A stretch of DNA of 7,261 nt from Alphaproteobacteria bacterium (GTDB lineage: Bacteria > Pseudomonadota > Alphaproteobacteria > UBA8366 > Aestuariispiraceae): positions 1 to 7,261 of the forward strand of contig SPJV01000083.1 of the NCBI GenBank assembly GCA_006844765.1, written 5' to 3'. The notes below the pieces were generated by a model. The model saw only the letters and a program-made list of their open reading frames with translations. It ran no database searches and was not told the DNA's origin. The position numbers and the translations under genes were made by a program. How positions within the stretch are numbered: position 1 is the stretch's first letter; each line of letters begins with the position of its first letter. Below are positions 1-6,342 of this stretch, one piece after another.

Positions 1-15
1 GGACAATAGGGGGGA

Positions 16-1059
16 ATGATGGAACGATCACTTTTGTCCTATCTGAAATGGGCGCTCATCGTGACAGTGGTGGGGCTTGGCCTTTCGGCATGGCTGGGGT
101 GGGAGACTGTCGGCACTGTAAGCGGTGTCTATTCCTTCCTTCTGATAGGGTCGATCCTGGCGGTATTGGAAATCGCGCTGTCTTTTGACAATGCGATTGT
201 GAATGCCAACAAGTTGGAAGACATGACACCCGTCTGGCGCCAGCGCTTCTTGACTTGGGGTATCCTGATCGCCGTGTTTGGCATGCGGATTATCTTTCCG
301 CTGGCGATTGTGGCGATTTTCGCCTGGATCAATCCGTTTGCGGCGGTGCAGATGGCGCTGTCGGATCCCGAAGAATATTCCCGTATCATTGGCGAAGCGC
401 ATGGACCCATCTCTGCCTTTGGCGGCACATTCCTGATGATGGTGGCGTTGAAGTTCTTTGTTGATGAAGACAAATCCATTGATTGGATCGCCGGCTTGGA
501 ACGCCGCCTCAGGCTGTTCGGTTCCATCCGCGGGTTTGAGATTGCGCTGGTCCTTGTCGTCGTCCTGTTCATTAACCAGGCCTTGCCGGAGGCCAGTCAG
601 ACAGCCTTTCTGTCCTCCGCTCTGATGGGGCTATTGGTGTTCACCATGGTGGATGGACTGGGAACCTATCTGGACAACATTGCGGGGACCTCAGCCCAGA
701 TCGGTGCAAAAGGGGGGCTGGGCGCGTTTCTGTATCTTGAGGTATTGGACGCCAGTTTCTCCTTCGACGGCGTGATCGGTGCTTTTGCACTGACCACCAA
801 TATTCTGCTGATCGCCATCGGCCTTGGGATTGGGGCGATGTATGTGCGCTCCATGACAATCATGCTGGTTGAAAAGGGAACCCTTGCAGAGTTCCGGTAT
901 CTGGAGCATGGCGCGTTTTATTCCATCTTCGCGCTCTCGATCATCATGTTCCTGCAGTCGATTGTGCATGTGCCGGAACTGCTCACCGGCGGCATTGGTG
1001 TGCTCCTGATCGGCAGCGCCTTATTCGCCTCCATTCGTCACAACAAGCTCAATGCCTGA
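16..1059 (+). CDS. TerC-superfamily (DUF475-type) integral membrane protein
   Basis: Polytopic inner-membrane protein of 347 residues. It has hydrophobic segments at about 11-28, 38-56, 80-103, 135-148, 173-188, 196-212, 254-275, 300-317 and 323-338. Two related acidic membrane motifs, one in each half, mark the TerC/DUF475 superfamily: LEIALSFDNA (E52, D58, N59) and LEVLDASFSFDG (E242, D245, D251). They look like an internal duplication. TerC relatives are linked to tellurite resistance or manganese export; DUF475 proteins themselves have no settled substrate, so a metal-ion transport role is inference. A purine-rich AGGGGGGA lies directly before the first ATG at 16. A second ATG at 19 leaves better spacing and is an equally possible start. 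The stop is 27 nt before the HisD-like gene, which suggests co-transcription with the dehydrogenase cassette. Length is typical and no defect is visible. Family call is firm, function is not. Confidence 0.85.
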   Translation: MMERSLLSYLKWALIVTVVGLGLSAWLGWETVGTVSGVYSFLLIGSILAVLEIALSFDNAIVNANKLEDMTPVWRQRFLTWGILIAVFGMRIIFPLAIVAIFAWINPFAAVQMALSDPEEYSRIIGEAHGPISAFGGTFLMMVALKFFVDEDKSIDWIAGLERRLRLFGSIRGFEIALVLVVVLFINQALPEASQTAFLSSALMGLLVFTMVDGLGTYLDNIAGTSAQIGAKGGLGAFLYLEVLDASFSFDGVIGAFALTTNILLIAIGLGIGAMYVRSMTIMLVEKGTLAEFRYLEHGAFYSIFALSIIMFLQSIVHVPELLTGGIGVLLIGSALFASIRHNKLNA

Positions 1060-1086
1060 AGAAAAACGCACGGCAGGATAAAAAGC

Positions 1087-2394
1087 ATGACTAGAGAATA
1101 TCTAAAGAAAGCAACACTGACATCGCGTTCTGATTCCGGGGAAACGGCGCAGACCGTTGCCAAGATCCTGGCTGACATCGAACAGGGCGGTGAAGAGGCT
1201 GCCCGTACCTATGCGGCGCGCTTTGATAAGTATGAGGGCAATGTACAACTGACTGCGGAGGAGATCGAAGCCGCATCAGCGCGGGTCCCGCAGAAGCTTA
1301 AAGACGATATCTTGTTCGCCTATGACAACGTCCGCCGTTTTGCCGAGGCGCAAAAGGAAACCGTGGCGGATTTCGAGTATGAAATAAATGAAGGCCTTAT
1401 TGCGGGTCAGAAAGCGATCCCGGTGTCTGCTGCTGGCTGTTATGTGCCGGCAGGCCGATACCGGCATATTGCAAGCGCGATCATGACGGTGACAACGGCG
1501 GCCGTCGCGGGGTGTGAGCATATCACTGTCTGCTCCGCGCCTCAGCCGAAGACCGGGGTTGATCCGGCCGTTGCTTTTGCCTCGAAGGCTTGCGGGGCGG
1601 ATAAGATTATGGCCATCGGCGGTGTTCAAGCAGTTGCATCCATGGCTTTCGGGTTATTCGGGCAGCCAAAGGCGAATATCATCGTTGGTCCCGGCAACCA
1701 GTTCGTGGCGGAAGCCAAGCGGATGCTGTATGGCCGGGTTGGGATCGATATGATCGCTGGTCCGACCGACAGTCTGATCCTGGCTGACAAAGGGGCGGAT
1801 GCTCATATTGTGGCGACCGATCTCGTTAGTCAGGCGGAACACGGGTACAACTCACCTGTCTGGCTGGTCACGGATCACAAACCCTTAGCCGATGACGTCA
1901 TGGCCCGTGTGCCTGATCTTATCGCCGACCTTCCTGGTCTCAATCGCGAGAATGCGGAAGCCGCATGGCGGGATTACGCAGAAGTCATCGTTTGCGCGGA
2001 TCGAGAGGAGATGGCGGCGACGTCTGACGAGTACGCGCCGGAGCATCTGACCGTTCAGGCGGATGATCTTGATTGGTGGCTTAGCAGACTGCGTTGTTAC
2101 GGCTCGCTCTTCTTAGGTGAGGAAACGACCGTGTCTTATGGTGATAAGGCTTCCGGGACCAATCATGTGCTGCCGACCTCTGGGGCCGCGACCTATACCG
2201 GCGGGCTCAGTGTACACAAATACATGAAGATTGTGACTTGGCAGCGGGCGACACGAGAAGGTGCGAAGCGGGTTGCTGAGGCAACTGCGCGGATTTCGCG
2301 GCTTGAAGGGATGGAAGGGCATGCACGGGCGGCGGATGTACGGCTCGCCAAGTATTTCCCGGACGAAACTTTTGATCTGACTGCCAATGGATGA
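1087..2394 (+). CDS. hpsN: Sulfopropanediol 3-dehydrogenase (HisD-family HpsN)
   Basis: Zinc-dependent, NAD-linked cytosolic enzyme of the histidinol dehydrogenase family, 435 aa (normal length). The whole HisD catalytic set is present: zinc ligands Q249 and H252 (SQAEHG), D353 (GDKASGTNH) and H412 (LEGMEGH); the catalytic pair E319-H320 (APEHL); H360; and E407. The GPGN loop is at 201-204. It differs from true HisD in the substrate region: after YVP (119-121) come basic residues R124, R126 and H127 where HisD has neutral ones, and the late motif reads GGLSVHKYMKIVTWQR. From memory this matches roseobacter HpsN proteins closely. HpsN oxidises (R)-2,3-dihydroxypropane-1-sulfonate through sulfolactaldehyde to (R)-sulfolactate with two NAD+. 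The SDR and zinc MDR downstream, in hpsN-O-P order, support this, and no other his gene is near. AGGA at 1075-1078, 8 nt before the ATG, fixes the start. The alternative is a HisD paralogue acting on another amino or sulfo alcohol. Confidence 0.87.
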   Translation: MTREYLKKATLTSRSDSGETAQTVAKILADIEQGGEEAARTYAARFDKYEGNVQLTAEEIEAASARVPQKLKDDILFAYDNVRRFAEAQKETVADFEYEINEGLIAGQKAIPVSAAGCYVPAGRYRHIASAIMTVTTAAVAGCEHITVCSAPQPKTGVDPAVAFASKACGADKIMAIGGVQAVASMAFGLFGQPKANIIVGPGNQFVAEAKRMLYGRVGIDMIAGPTDSLILADKGADAHIVATDLVSQAEHGYNSPVWLVTDHKPLADDVMARVPDLIADLPGLNRENAEAAWRDYAEVIVCADREEMAATSDEYAPEHLTVQADDLDWWLSRLRCYGSLFLGEETTVSYGDKASGTNHVLPTSGAATYTGGLSVHKYMKIVTWQRATREGAKRVAEATARISRLEGMEGHARAADVRLAKYFPDETFDLTANG

Positions 2395-3148
2395 CCCAGC
2401 CACACTCTTCGATCTGAGCGGCAAGACCGCGCTTGTGACCGGTGCAAGCTCCGGTCTTGGGCGGCGTGCGGCAATTGTGTTGGCAAATGCAGGAGCATCT
2501 GTTGTCGCCGTGGCGCGGCGCGAGGATGCCTTGCGCCATCTGGAAAAGGAAATCGGTGAAAGGGTGGCTGTCGTTTCTGCCGATGTAGCGGATAGAGGCA
2601 ATTTGTCAGAATTGACCGAGGCCGTTTCTGCCCCCTTTGGTGCCCCCGATATCCTTGTGCATGCGGCGGGACTGAATACGCGACAGGCTGCAGACGACGT
2701 CACGGCGGAAGGCTGGGATGAGACCGTAGCCGTCAATCTTTCAGCGCCCTTCTTCCTGAGCCAAAGTTTGGTCCCGGCTATGAAAGCACGCAAATGGGGG
2801 CGTATCGTTAATTTCGCCTCCCTTCAGACCTTTCGGGCCTTTCCTGGTGGTATCGCCTATGGCGCGAGTAAGGGGGCAGTGGGTCAGATGACCCGGGCAA
2901 TGGCGGAGGCGTGGTCGCCCTTCGGCATCAATGCGAACGCGATCGGGCCGGGGTTCTTTCCAACAGAACTGACGCAGTTGGTCTTTGATGATTCAGAGCG
3001 CGCGGCCCGCAATGCGGCGCAGACGTGCATTGGTCGGAATGGCCGGTTGGAGGACATTGACGGACCGTTGTTGTTCTTGTGCTCATCGGCATCGGACTAT
3101 GTGACCGGACAGGTGTTGATGGTCGACGGGGGCTTCACTGCGAAATGA
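2387..3148 (+). CDS. hpsO: SDR-family dehydrogenase, probable DHPS 2-dehydrogenase (HpsO-like)
   Basis: Classical short-chain dehydrogenase/reductase, 253 aa. The cofactor motif TGASSGLG is at 18-25 and HAAG at 92-95 (usual NAAG, with His for Asn). N117, S145, Y158 and K162 form the catalytic tetrad, with the canonical 13-residue S-Y spacing. The C-terminal VDGGF is typical. Arg43-Arg44 after the second strand would suit NADP(H), although NAD use is expected for this pathway, so cofactor is open. By position after hpsN it should be one of the two DHPS 2-dehydrogenases that oxidise C2 of DHPS to the keto-sulfonate and so epimerise it. The O versus P label rests on gene order, not on diagnostic residues. 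The ATG overlaps the end of hpsN by 8 nt and no Shine-Dalgarno sequence is visible before it, so translation is probably coupled to hpsN termination. Family call is certain; substrate is inferred from context. Confidence 0.82.
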   Translation: MDDPATLFDLSGKTALVTGASSGLGRRAAIVLANAGASVVAVARREDALRHLEKEIGERVAVVSADVADRGNLSELTEAVSAPFGAPDILVHAAGLNTRQAADDVTAEGWDETVAVNLSAPFFLSQSLVPAMKARKWGRIVNFASLQTFRAFPGGIAYGASKGAVGQMTRAMAEAWSPFGINANAIGPGFFPTELTQLVFDDSERAARNAAQTCIGRNGRLEDIDGPLLFLCSSASDYVTGQVLMVDGGFTAK

Positions 3149-3162
3149 ATGATCTCGTCTAT

Positions 3163-3169
3163 GAAGGAG
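3163..3169 (+). promoter_or_regulatory. Strong ribosome binding site for the MDR gene
   Basis: GAAGGAG ends 7 nt before the ATG at 3177, inside the 28-nt gap after the SDR gene. It is the best Shine-Dalgarno match in the plus-strand run and fixes the start of the zinc dehydrogenase. Confidence 0.8.
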
Positions 3170-3176
3170 CAGCCAA

Positions 3177-4157
3177 ATGAAGGCGCTGATTTATGAAGGG
3201 CCTGAGACCCTGTCCTACAAGGACGTGCCGGAGCCGAATCCGCGTCAGGCGGAGCAACTCGTTCGCATAGATTCTGTCGGCATCTGTGGGTCTGACATGC
3301 ATGCATGGCTTGGCCATGACGACCGCCGCCCGGCGCCTCTGATCCTCGGGCATGAGGCATCGGGTATTATCGAGCATGGACCTCAGAAGGGACGCCGCGT
3401 CGCGATCAATCCGCTGGTGACATGTGGGCGCTGCAATTATTGCCAGTCGGGGCGTGAAAACCTTTGCCAGGAACGACAGATCATCTCCATGCCGCCCCGG
3501 GCTGGCGCCTTTGCGCAGTTTGTCGCCATACCAGATCAGAACCTTGTCACGGTGCCAGATAACGTTCCGCTGATGCAGGCGACGCTGTGCGAACCATTGG
3601 CGGTCAGCTGGCATGCCGCAAGGCTGGCATTGGATGCTTTGCACCCGTCGATGGACCGGAGTGCCCAGATTATCGGCGGTGGTGCCATTGGGATCTCTGC
3701 AGGTTTGGCGCTGAAGGCGATGGGGTTTGAGGATGTGTGGATCGCGGAGCCCGATGAAAGGCGGCGTGCTTTTCTGGCTGAACGCAGTGGATTGCAGGTC
3801 TCGGCAAAGGTGGAGCGTAAGGCGAGCGTGGTATTCGATGCTGTCGGGTTGTCGGCAACGCGCGCGAAGGCATCCGAACACGTTTTACCCGGCGGGGTGA
3901 TCGTGCATGTCGGGCTTGGAGAGGATAAGGGCGGCCTCGATATCCGGCGTATGACGCTGCAGGAAATATCCTTCATCGGGACCTATACCTATAATGCGCA
4001 GGACTTCCGCGATGCGGCGACGGCGGCGTTCGAAGGGCGGCTTGGGCCGCTCGACTGGTTCGAAACCCGCCCTATGGCAGCGGGCGCCGATGCCTTCCGT
4101 GAGATCCGCGCCGGGAAGATTGCCGCACCGAAAACGATTCTGGACCCGTGGGGATGA
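3177..4157 (+). CDS. hpsP: Zinc-dependent MDR alcohol dehydrogenase, probable DHPS 2-dehydrogenase (HpsP-like)
   Basis: Medium-chain dehydrogenase/reductase, 326 aa, related to the sorbitol/threonine/idonate dehydrogenase group. Likely catalytic zinc ligands are C37 (GICGSD), H59-E60 (GHE) and E139 (CEP). The structural zinc loop is complete: C83, C86, C89 and C97. The Rossmann motif GGGAIG is at 167-172, and E191 at the end of the second strand favours NAD over NADP. The protein is somewhat shorter than the usual 340-350 residues. The shortfall lies in the coenzyme domain between the ERSG turn (202-205) and the VVFDAVG strand (218-224), where a helix-strand unit looks compressed; no frameshift is apparent. 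In the hpsN-O-P arrangement this would be the second, opposite-stereospecificity DHPS 2-dehydrogenase, which together with the SDR interconverts DHPS enantiomers. It has its own strong ribosome binding site. Family is certain; the specific role is inferred from neighbours. Confidence 0.82.
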   Translation: MKALIYEGPETLSYKDVPEPNPRQAEQLVRIDSVGICGSDMHAWLGHDDRRPAPLILGHEASGIIEHGPQKGRRVAINPLVTCGRCNYCQSGRENLCQERQIISMPPRAGAFAQFVAIPDQNLVTVPDNVPLMQATLCEPLAVSWHAARLALDALHPSMDRSAQIIGGGAIGISAGLALKAMGFEDVWIAEPDERRRAFLAERSGLQVSAKVERKASVVFDAVGLSATRAKASEHVLPGGVIVHVGLGEDKGGLDIRRMTLQEISFIGTYTYNAQDFRDAATAAFEGRLGPLDWFETRPMAAGADAFREIRAGKIAAPKTILDPWG

Positions 4158-4184
4158 GCCACATCACTGTGAGGAAATGAACCC

Positions 4185-4595
4185 ATGTATAAGAAGATAC
4201 TTGTTCCGATGGCATTGGATCACGGCATATCGAGCCAGACCTTGGCGATTGCCCGGACCCTATCGGCACCGGATGGCCGGATTACCGCGCTGCATGTCTT
4301 TGAAGTGCCCGGCGGCTCGGTTTCTGCCTATTTGGGGAAAGACGTCATCAAGAAGGGCTTTGATAGAGCCGCCCAAATCTTAAAAGAGAAGACGGTGCAT
4401 TTGGAAGACGTCGCAACGGATATGATCCGGGGCAACGCTAATCGTAAGATTGTTGATTATGCGATCGAGCATAAGTTTGATTGCATCGTGATTGGCTCCC
4501 ACAAGCCGGATTTAAGCGACTACCTGATTGGCTCTACGGCAGCCTGGGTTGTGCGGCACGCGCCCTGCGCAGTCCATGTCCATCGGGATAGCTGA
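4185..4595 (+). CDS. Universal stress protein, UspF/UspG-like, single domain
   Basis: Cytosolic UspA-superfamily protein of 136 aa, one domain of normal length. The N-terminus MYKKILVPMALD is the first strand, with the usual acidic residue at D12. The C-terminal stretch IGSHKPDLSDYLIGSTAAWVVRHAPCAVHV resembles E. coli UspF/UspG. The nucleotide loop is only partly canonical: G104 and G116-S117 are present, but the second glycine of G-2X-G-9X-G(S/T) is K107 and the following spacer is one residue short. This variant also occurs in UspF-type proteins, which can bind ATP, so binding is possible but unproven. GAGGA at 4171-4175 sits 9 nt before the ATG. The 27-nt gap after the MDR gene suggests it is the last gene of the dehydrogenase operon. 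Family call is firm; why it sits with sulfonate catabolism is unknown. Confidence 0.88.
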   Translation: MYKKILVPMALDHGISSQTLAIARTLSAPDGRITALHVFEVPGGSVSAYLGKDVIKKGFDRAAQILKEKTVHLEDVATDMIRGNANRKIVDYAIEHKFDCIVIGSHKPDLSDYLIGSTAAWVVRHAPCAVHVHRDS

Positions 4596-4811
4596 CCCTT
4601 AAACTGCGTAGCCTTGGTTAGATGAAAGAGCGCCCCTTCGGCCTCGCGACGCGTGATGTCGTTTACAGTGTGGGGTGTACGCTTCACGCGCGACCTTCCC
4701 TGGCTGATCACTTCTGTTCTATGCTGGGGGATACCGATCCTTCATCGGCGCTCTCTTTAGCCCGGTTGTTCGGTGGGGTGCCGCGAAAATCACATACTAT
4801 CGGATGGTCGC
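4596..4811. other. Intergenic stretch without a convincing gene
   Basis: This gap separates the stress-protein gene from the preferred start of the phosphatidyltransferase gene. I see no tRNA, repeat array or credible small gene. A 5-bp hairpin (CCGAT at 4734-4738, ATCGG at 4744-4748, loop of 5) precedes a pyrimidine-rich CTCTCTTT and might weakly terminate the upstream operon. A 7-bp inverted repeat (CGCGTGA 4650-4656, TCACGCG 4684-4690) is within chance expectation. A promoter for the next gene presumably lies here, but no well-spaced -35/-10 pair stands out. Confidence 0.5.
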
Positions 4812-5549
4812 ATGTTGAGCAGTTTTCCGCAGTCAGAGGTCGGGTTATGGAAACCGGCAAGAGTTGTTCAGGCTTTTGCGGTGCTTGCTCTCGGCTTCTT
4901 GATCATCGTCGGATTGTCGGCTGAGGCGCTGTTCGGCACTGTCTTTATCTCCTCTATCCTCTTTACGATCATTGCCGTGATCTGCCTCCGTGGTCTGGTG
5001 CTGGGTTACCCACACAAAGTATTTGGGGCCTGCAATGTTATTACCACAGCGCGGGCGGCGCTTGTGTCTGTATTGGCAGGTGCGATCACGACCCCGATAT
5101 CCCCTTGGATTGTGTTTGGTCTTGCAATCAGTGCTTTTGCGCTCGACGGATTGGATGGATGGCTCGCGCGGCGTGCTGGGCTGACCTCCCTTTTTGGTGC
5201 ACGCTTTGACATGGAAATAGACGCGCTGCTGGCTGCAGTCCTGGCACTTGCACTGCTGTCAGAGCTGTCGGAGCTGTCGGGGGGGACGGCGGGACCTGCA
5301 ATATTGGTTCTGGGGTTTACGCGCTACGCCTTTGTCCTCGCAGGTATGGTGTGGCGCGGTTTGAAGGGGGCTTTGCCAAGCAGCATTCGACGCAAAGCGA
5401 TTTGCTGCGTGCAGATTTCGGCGCTGATAATTGTCGGGTTCCCTTTGACACCGGAACTCCTGATCCAGCCAGTCTCTTTCCTGGCCGCCGGTGCGTTACT
5501 CTGGTCCTTCGTGATCGATATCGCATTCTTAGTGCGTCATCGGTCATGA
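4812..5549 (+). CDS. CDP-alcohol phosphatidyltransferase family membrane protein
   Basis: Integral membrane enzyme of 245 aa from the ATG at 4812. It carries the complete family signature D-x2-D-G-x2-A-R-x8-G-x3-D-x3-D: D112, D115, G116, A119, R120, G129, D133 and D137. These aspartates bind the divalent metals and the CDP-linked donor. An upstream NVITTAR motif (N75 to R81) fits the family's conserved N-terminal patch. Hydrophobic segments lie at about 20-37, 42-65, 82-94, 99-111, 138-150, 160-180, 197-214 and 219-240. Members join a CDP-diacylglycerol-type donor to an alcohol acceptor in phospholipid synthesis; the acceptor cannot be read from sequence, so PgsA, Pcs or PssA-type roles stay open. 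A GTG at 4773 in the same frame would add 13 polar residues; neither start has a good ribosome binding site, and I prefer the ATG. A tandem GAGCTGTCG pair and seven G's occur at 5262-5285. Probably transcribed apart from the upstream cassette. Confidence 0.85.
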   Translation: MLSSFPQSEVGLWKPARVVQAFAVLALGFLIIVGLSAEALFGTVFISSILFTIIAVICLRGLVLGYPHKVFGACNVITTARAALVSVLAGAITTPISPWIVFGLAISAFALDGLDGWLARRAGLTSLFGARFDMEIDALLAAVLALALLSELSELSGGTAGPAILVLGFTRYAFVLAGMVWRGLKGALPSSIRRKAICCVQISALIIVGFPLTPELLIQPVSFLAAGALLWSFVIDIAFLVRHRS

Positions 5550-5576
5550 GCCGCGCTTGAAGAAACGTTGCCCATG

Positions 5577-5597
5577 CTCAGTGTTATGACCACTGGG
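5577..5597. terminator. Possible weak hairpin between convergent genes
   Basis: In the 80-nt gap between the two converging genes, CTCAGTG (5577-5583) can pair with CACTGGG (5591-5597) across a 7-nt loop, with one G-T pair. No T-run directly follows on either strand, so it is a poor intrinsic terminator. Position is the main argument for it. Confidence 0.25.
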
Positions 5598-5629
5598 GCG
5601 CGCCGCTTAAAAATCTATCAGCATGGTAA

Positions 5630-6328
5630 TTAAGAAGTAGATGCGGGAAAACGGGGCTCTGGGTCGCCTTCTTTCCAGACGGGCCATTTATGCATGATCC
5701 GCGTAAAGAGGGGGGCGTTCAACAGCATGCTTAGCCATCGCTGAAGATGGGGAAGCTCTTGATCGTCAAACCAGGCTTTGTCTGTGTTGGCGAATTGTCG
5801 AACAAACGGGAAGATCGCGATATCCGTCATGGAGACCTTATCGCCGAAGAGATAGGTCTCTTCGGAAAGGCGGTTGTCCAAGCCGGCCAGAAATTCGACG
5901 GCTTTGGTCCGATGAAACACGGGATCGGTGCCAACTTCATACCGTGTTGCGTATTTGTAGCGATCGAGGTGGTGTTTGAAATCGCCATCGCTTCGCGCGA
6001 TCAGGCCGTCCATCTCATCCGTGGGAGGCGACAGCCAGTCCTCCGGGTCATTGATACGAAGTGCCCATCTCATGATATCCAGGCTTTGCTCCAAGACCGT
6101 ACCATCGCGGAGTTGCAGAACCGGCACGGTTCCTTTCGGAGAAATCTCAAGCATATGAGAAGGCTTGTCGCGCAGCACGACTTCGCGAAGGGCACAGACC
6201 TGTTCGGAGATCGCCAGCGCCATGCGCGCCCGCATCGCATAGGGGCACCGCCGAAAACTATACAGGATCGGCATTTCGTTAGCCGATGATCCTTCGCCAG
6301 ATAGTGTGTTTTCTCGGTTCGTCTGCAT
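5630..6328 (-). CDS. Glutathione S-transferase family protein (single-Cys, omega/Grx2-like N-domain)
   Basis: Cytosolic thioredoxin-fold protein of 232 aa with a GST N-domain (about 20-92) and an all-helical C-domain (about 105-215). The N-domain starts PILYSFRRCPYAMRAR: C28-P29-Y30 is a glutaredoxin-2/omega-like active site whose second cysteine is Ala, so a monothiol mechanism is expected. KGTVPVL (65-71) supplies the conserved cis-proline P69, and EQSLDIMRW (80-88) is the gamma-glutamyl-binding S82 region. GDKVSMTDIAIFPFVRQF in the C-domain carries the helix-capping D169. The ATG at 6328 begins 14 nt after trhO, consistent with one operon. The 18 residues before M19 (6274) are polar and poorly family-like, so translation from M19 is possible; a GAAGGA lies rather far before it and settles nothing. 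Substrate is unknown: thiol transfer, deglutathionylation and detoxification are all possible. Confidence 0.85.
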   Translation of the reverse strand: MQTNRENTLSGEGSSANEMPILYSFRRCPYAMRARMALAISEQVCALREVVLRDKPSHMLEISPKGTVPVLQLRDGTVLEQSLDIMRWALRINDPEDWLSPPTDEMDGLIARSDGDFKHHLDRYKYATRYEVGTDPVFHRTKAVEFLAGLDNRLSEETYLFGDKVSMTDIAIFPFVRQFANTDKAWFDDQELPHLQRWLSMLLNAPLFTRIMHKWPVWKEGDPEPRFPASTS

Positions 6329-6342
6329 TTGCGGTTTGGTTC

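Noticed and set aside
2113..2793. 226-codon minus-strand frame across hpsN and the SDR gene
   Set aside because: Antisense to two well-supported genes, low-complexity Ala/Ser/Arg composition and no recognisable domain; typical GC-rich shadow.
3159..3881. 240-codon minus-strand frame over the MDR gene
   Set aside because: Antisense to a gene with complete zinc and Rossmann motifs; its product is rich in Arg, His and Cys and matches no family.
4650..4690. 7-bp inverted repeat CGCGTGA...TCACGCG as an operator
   Set aside because: A 7-bp match with a 27-nt spacer is close to chance expectation in about 200 nt, and the inner bases are not symmetrical.
4734..4757. CCGAT/ATCGG hairpin as a strong terminator of the operon
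   Set aside because: Only 5 bp and followed by an interrupted pyrimidine stretch rather than a T-run; recorded only as a weak possibility.
4766..4800. TTGTTC and TACTAT as a sigma-70 promoter for the phosphatidyltransferase
   Set aside because: The spacer is 23 nt, well outside the usual 16-19.
4622..4924. Possible 100-codon small gene in the gap after the stress protein
   Set aside because: No Shine-Dalgarno sequence, mixed composition, and its last third overlaps the phosphatidyltransferase gene in another frame.
5747..6289. 180-codon plus-strand frame opposite the GST gene
   Set aside because: The minus strand encodes a clear two-domain GST over the same bases; the plus frame has no domain and no ribosome binding site.
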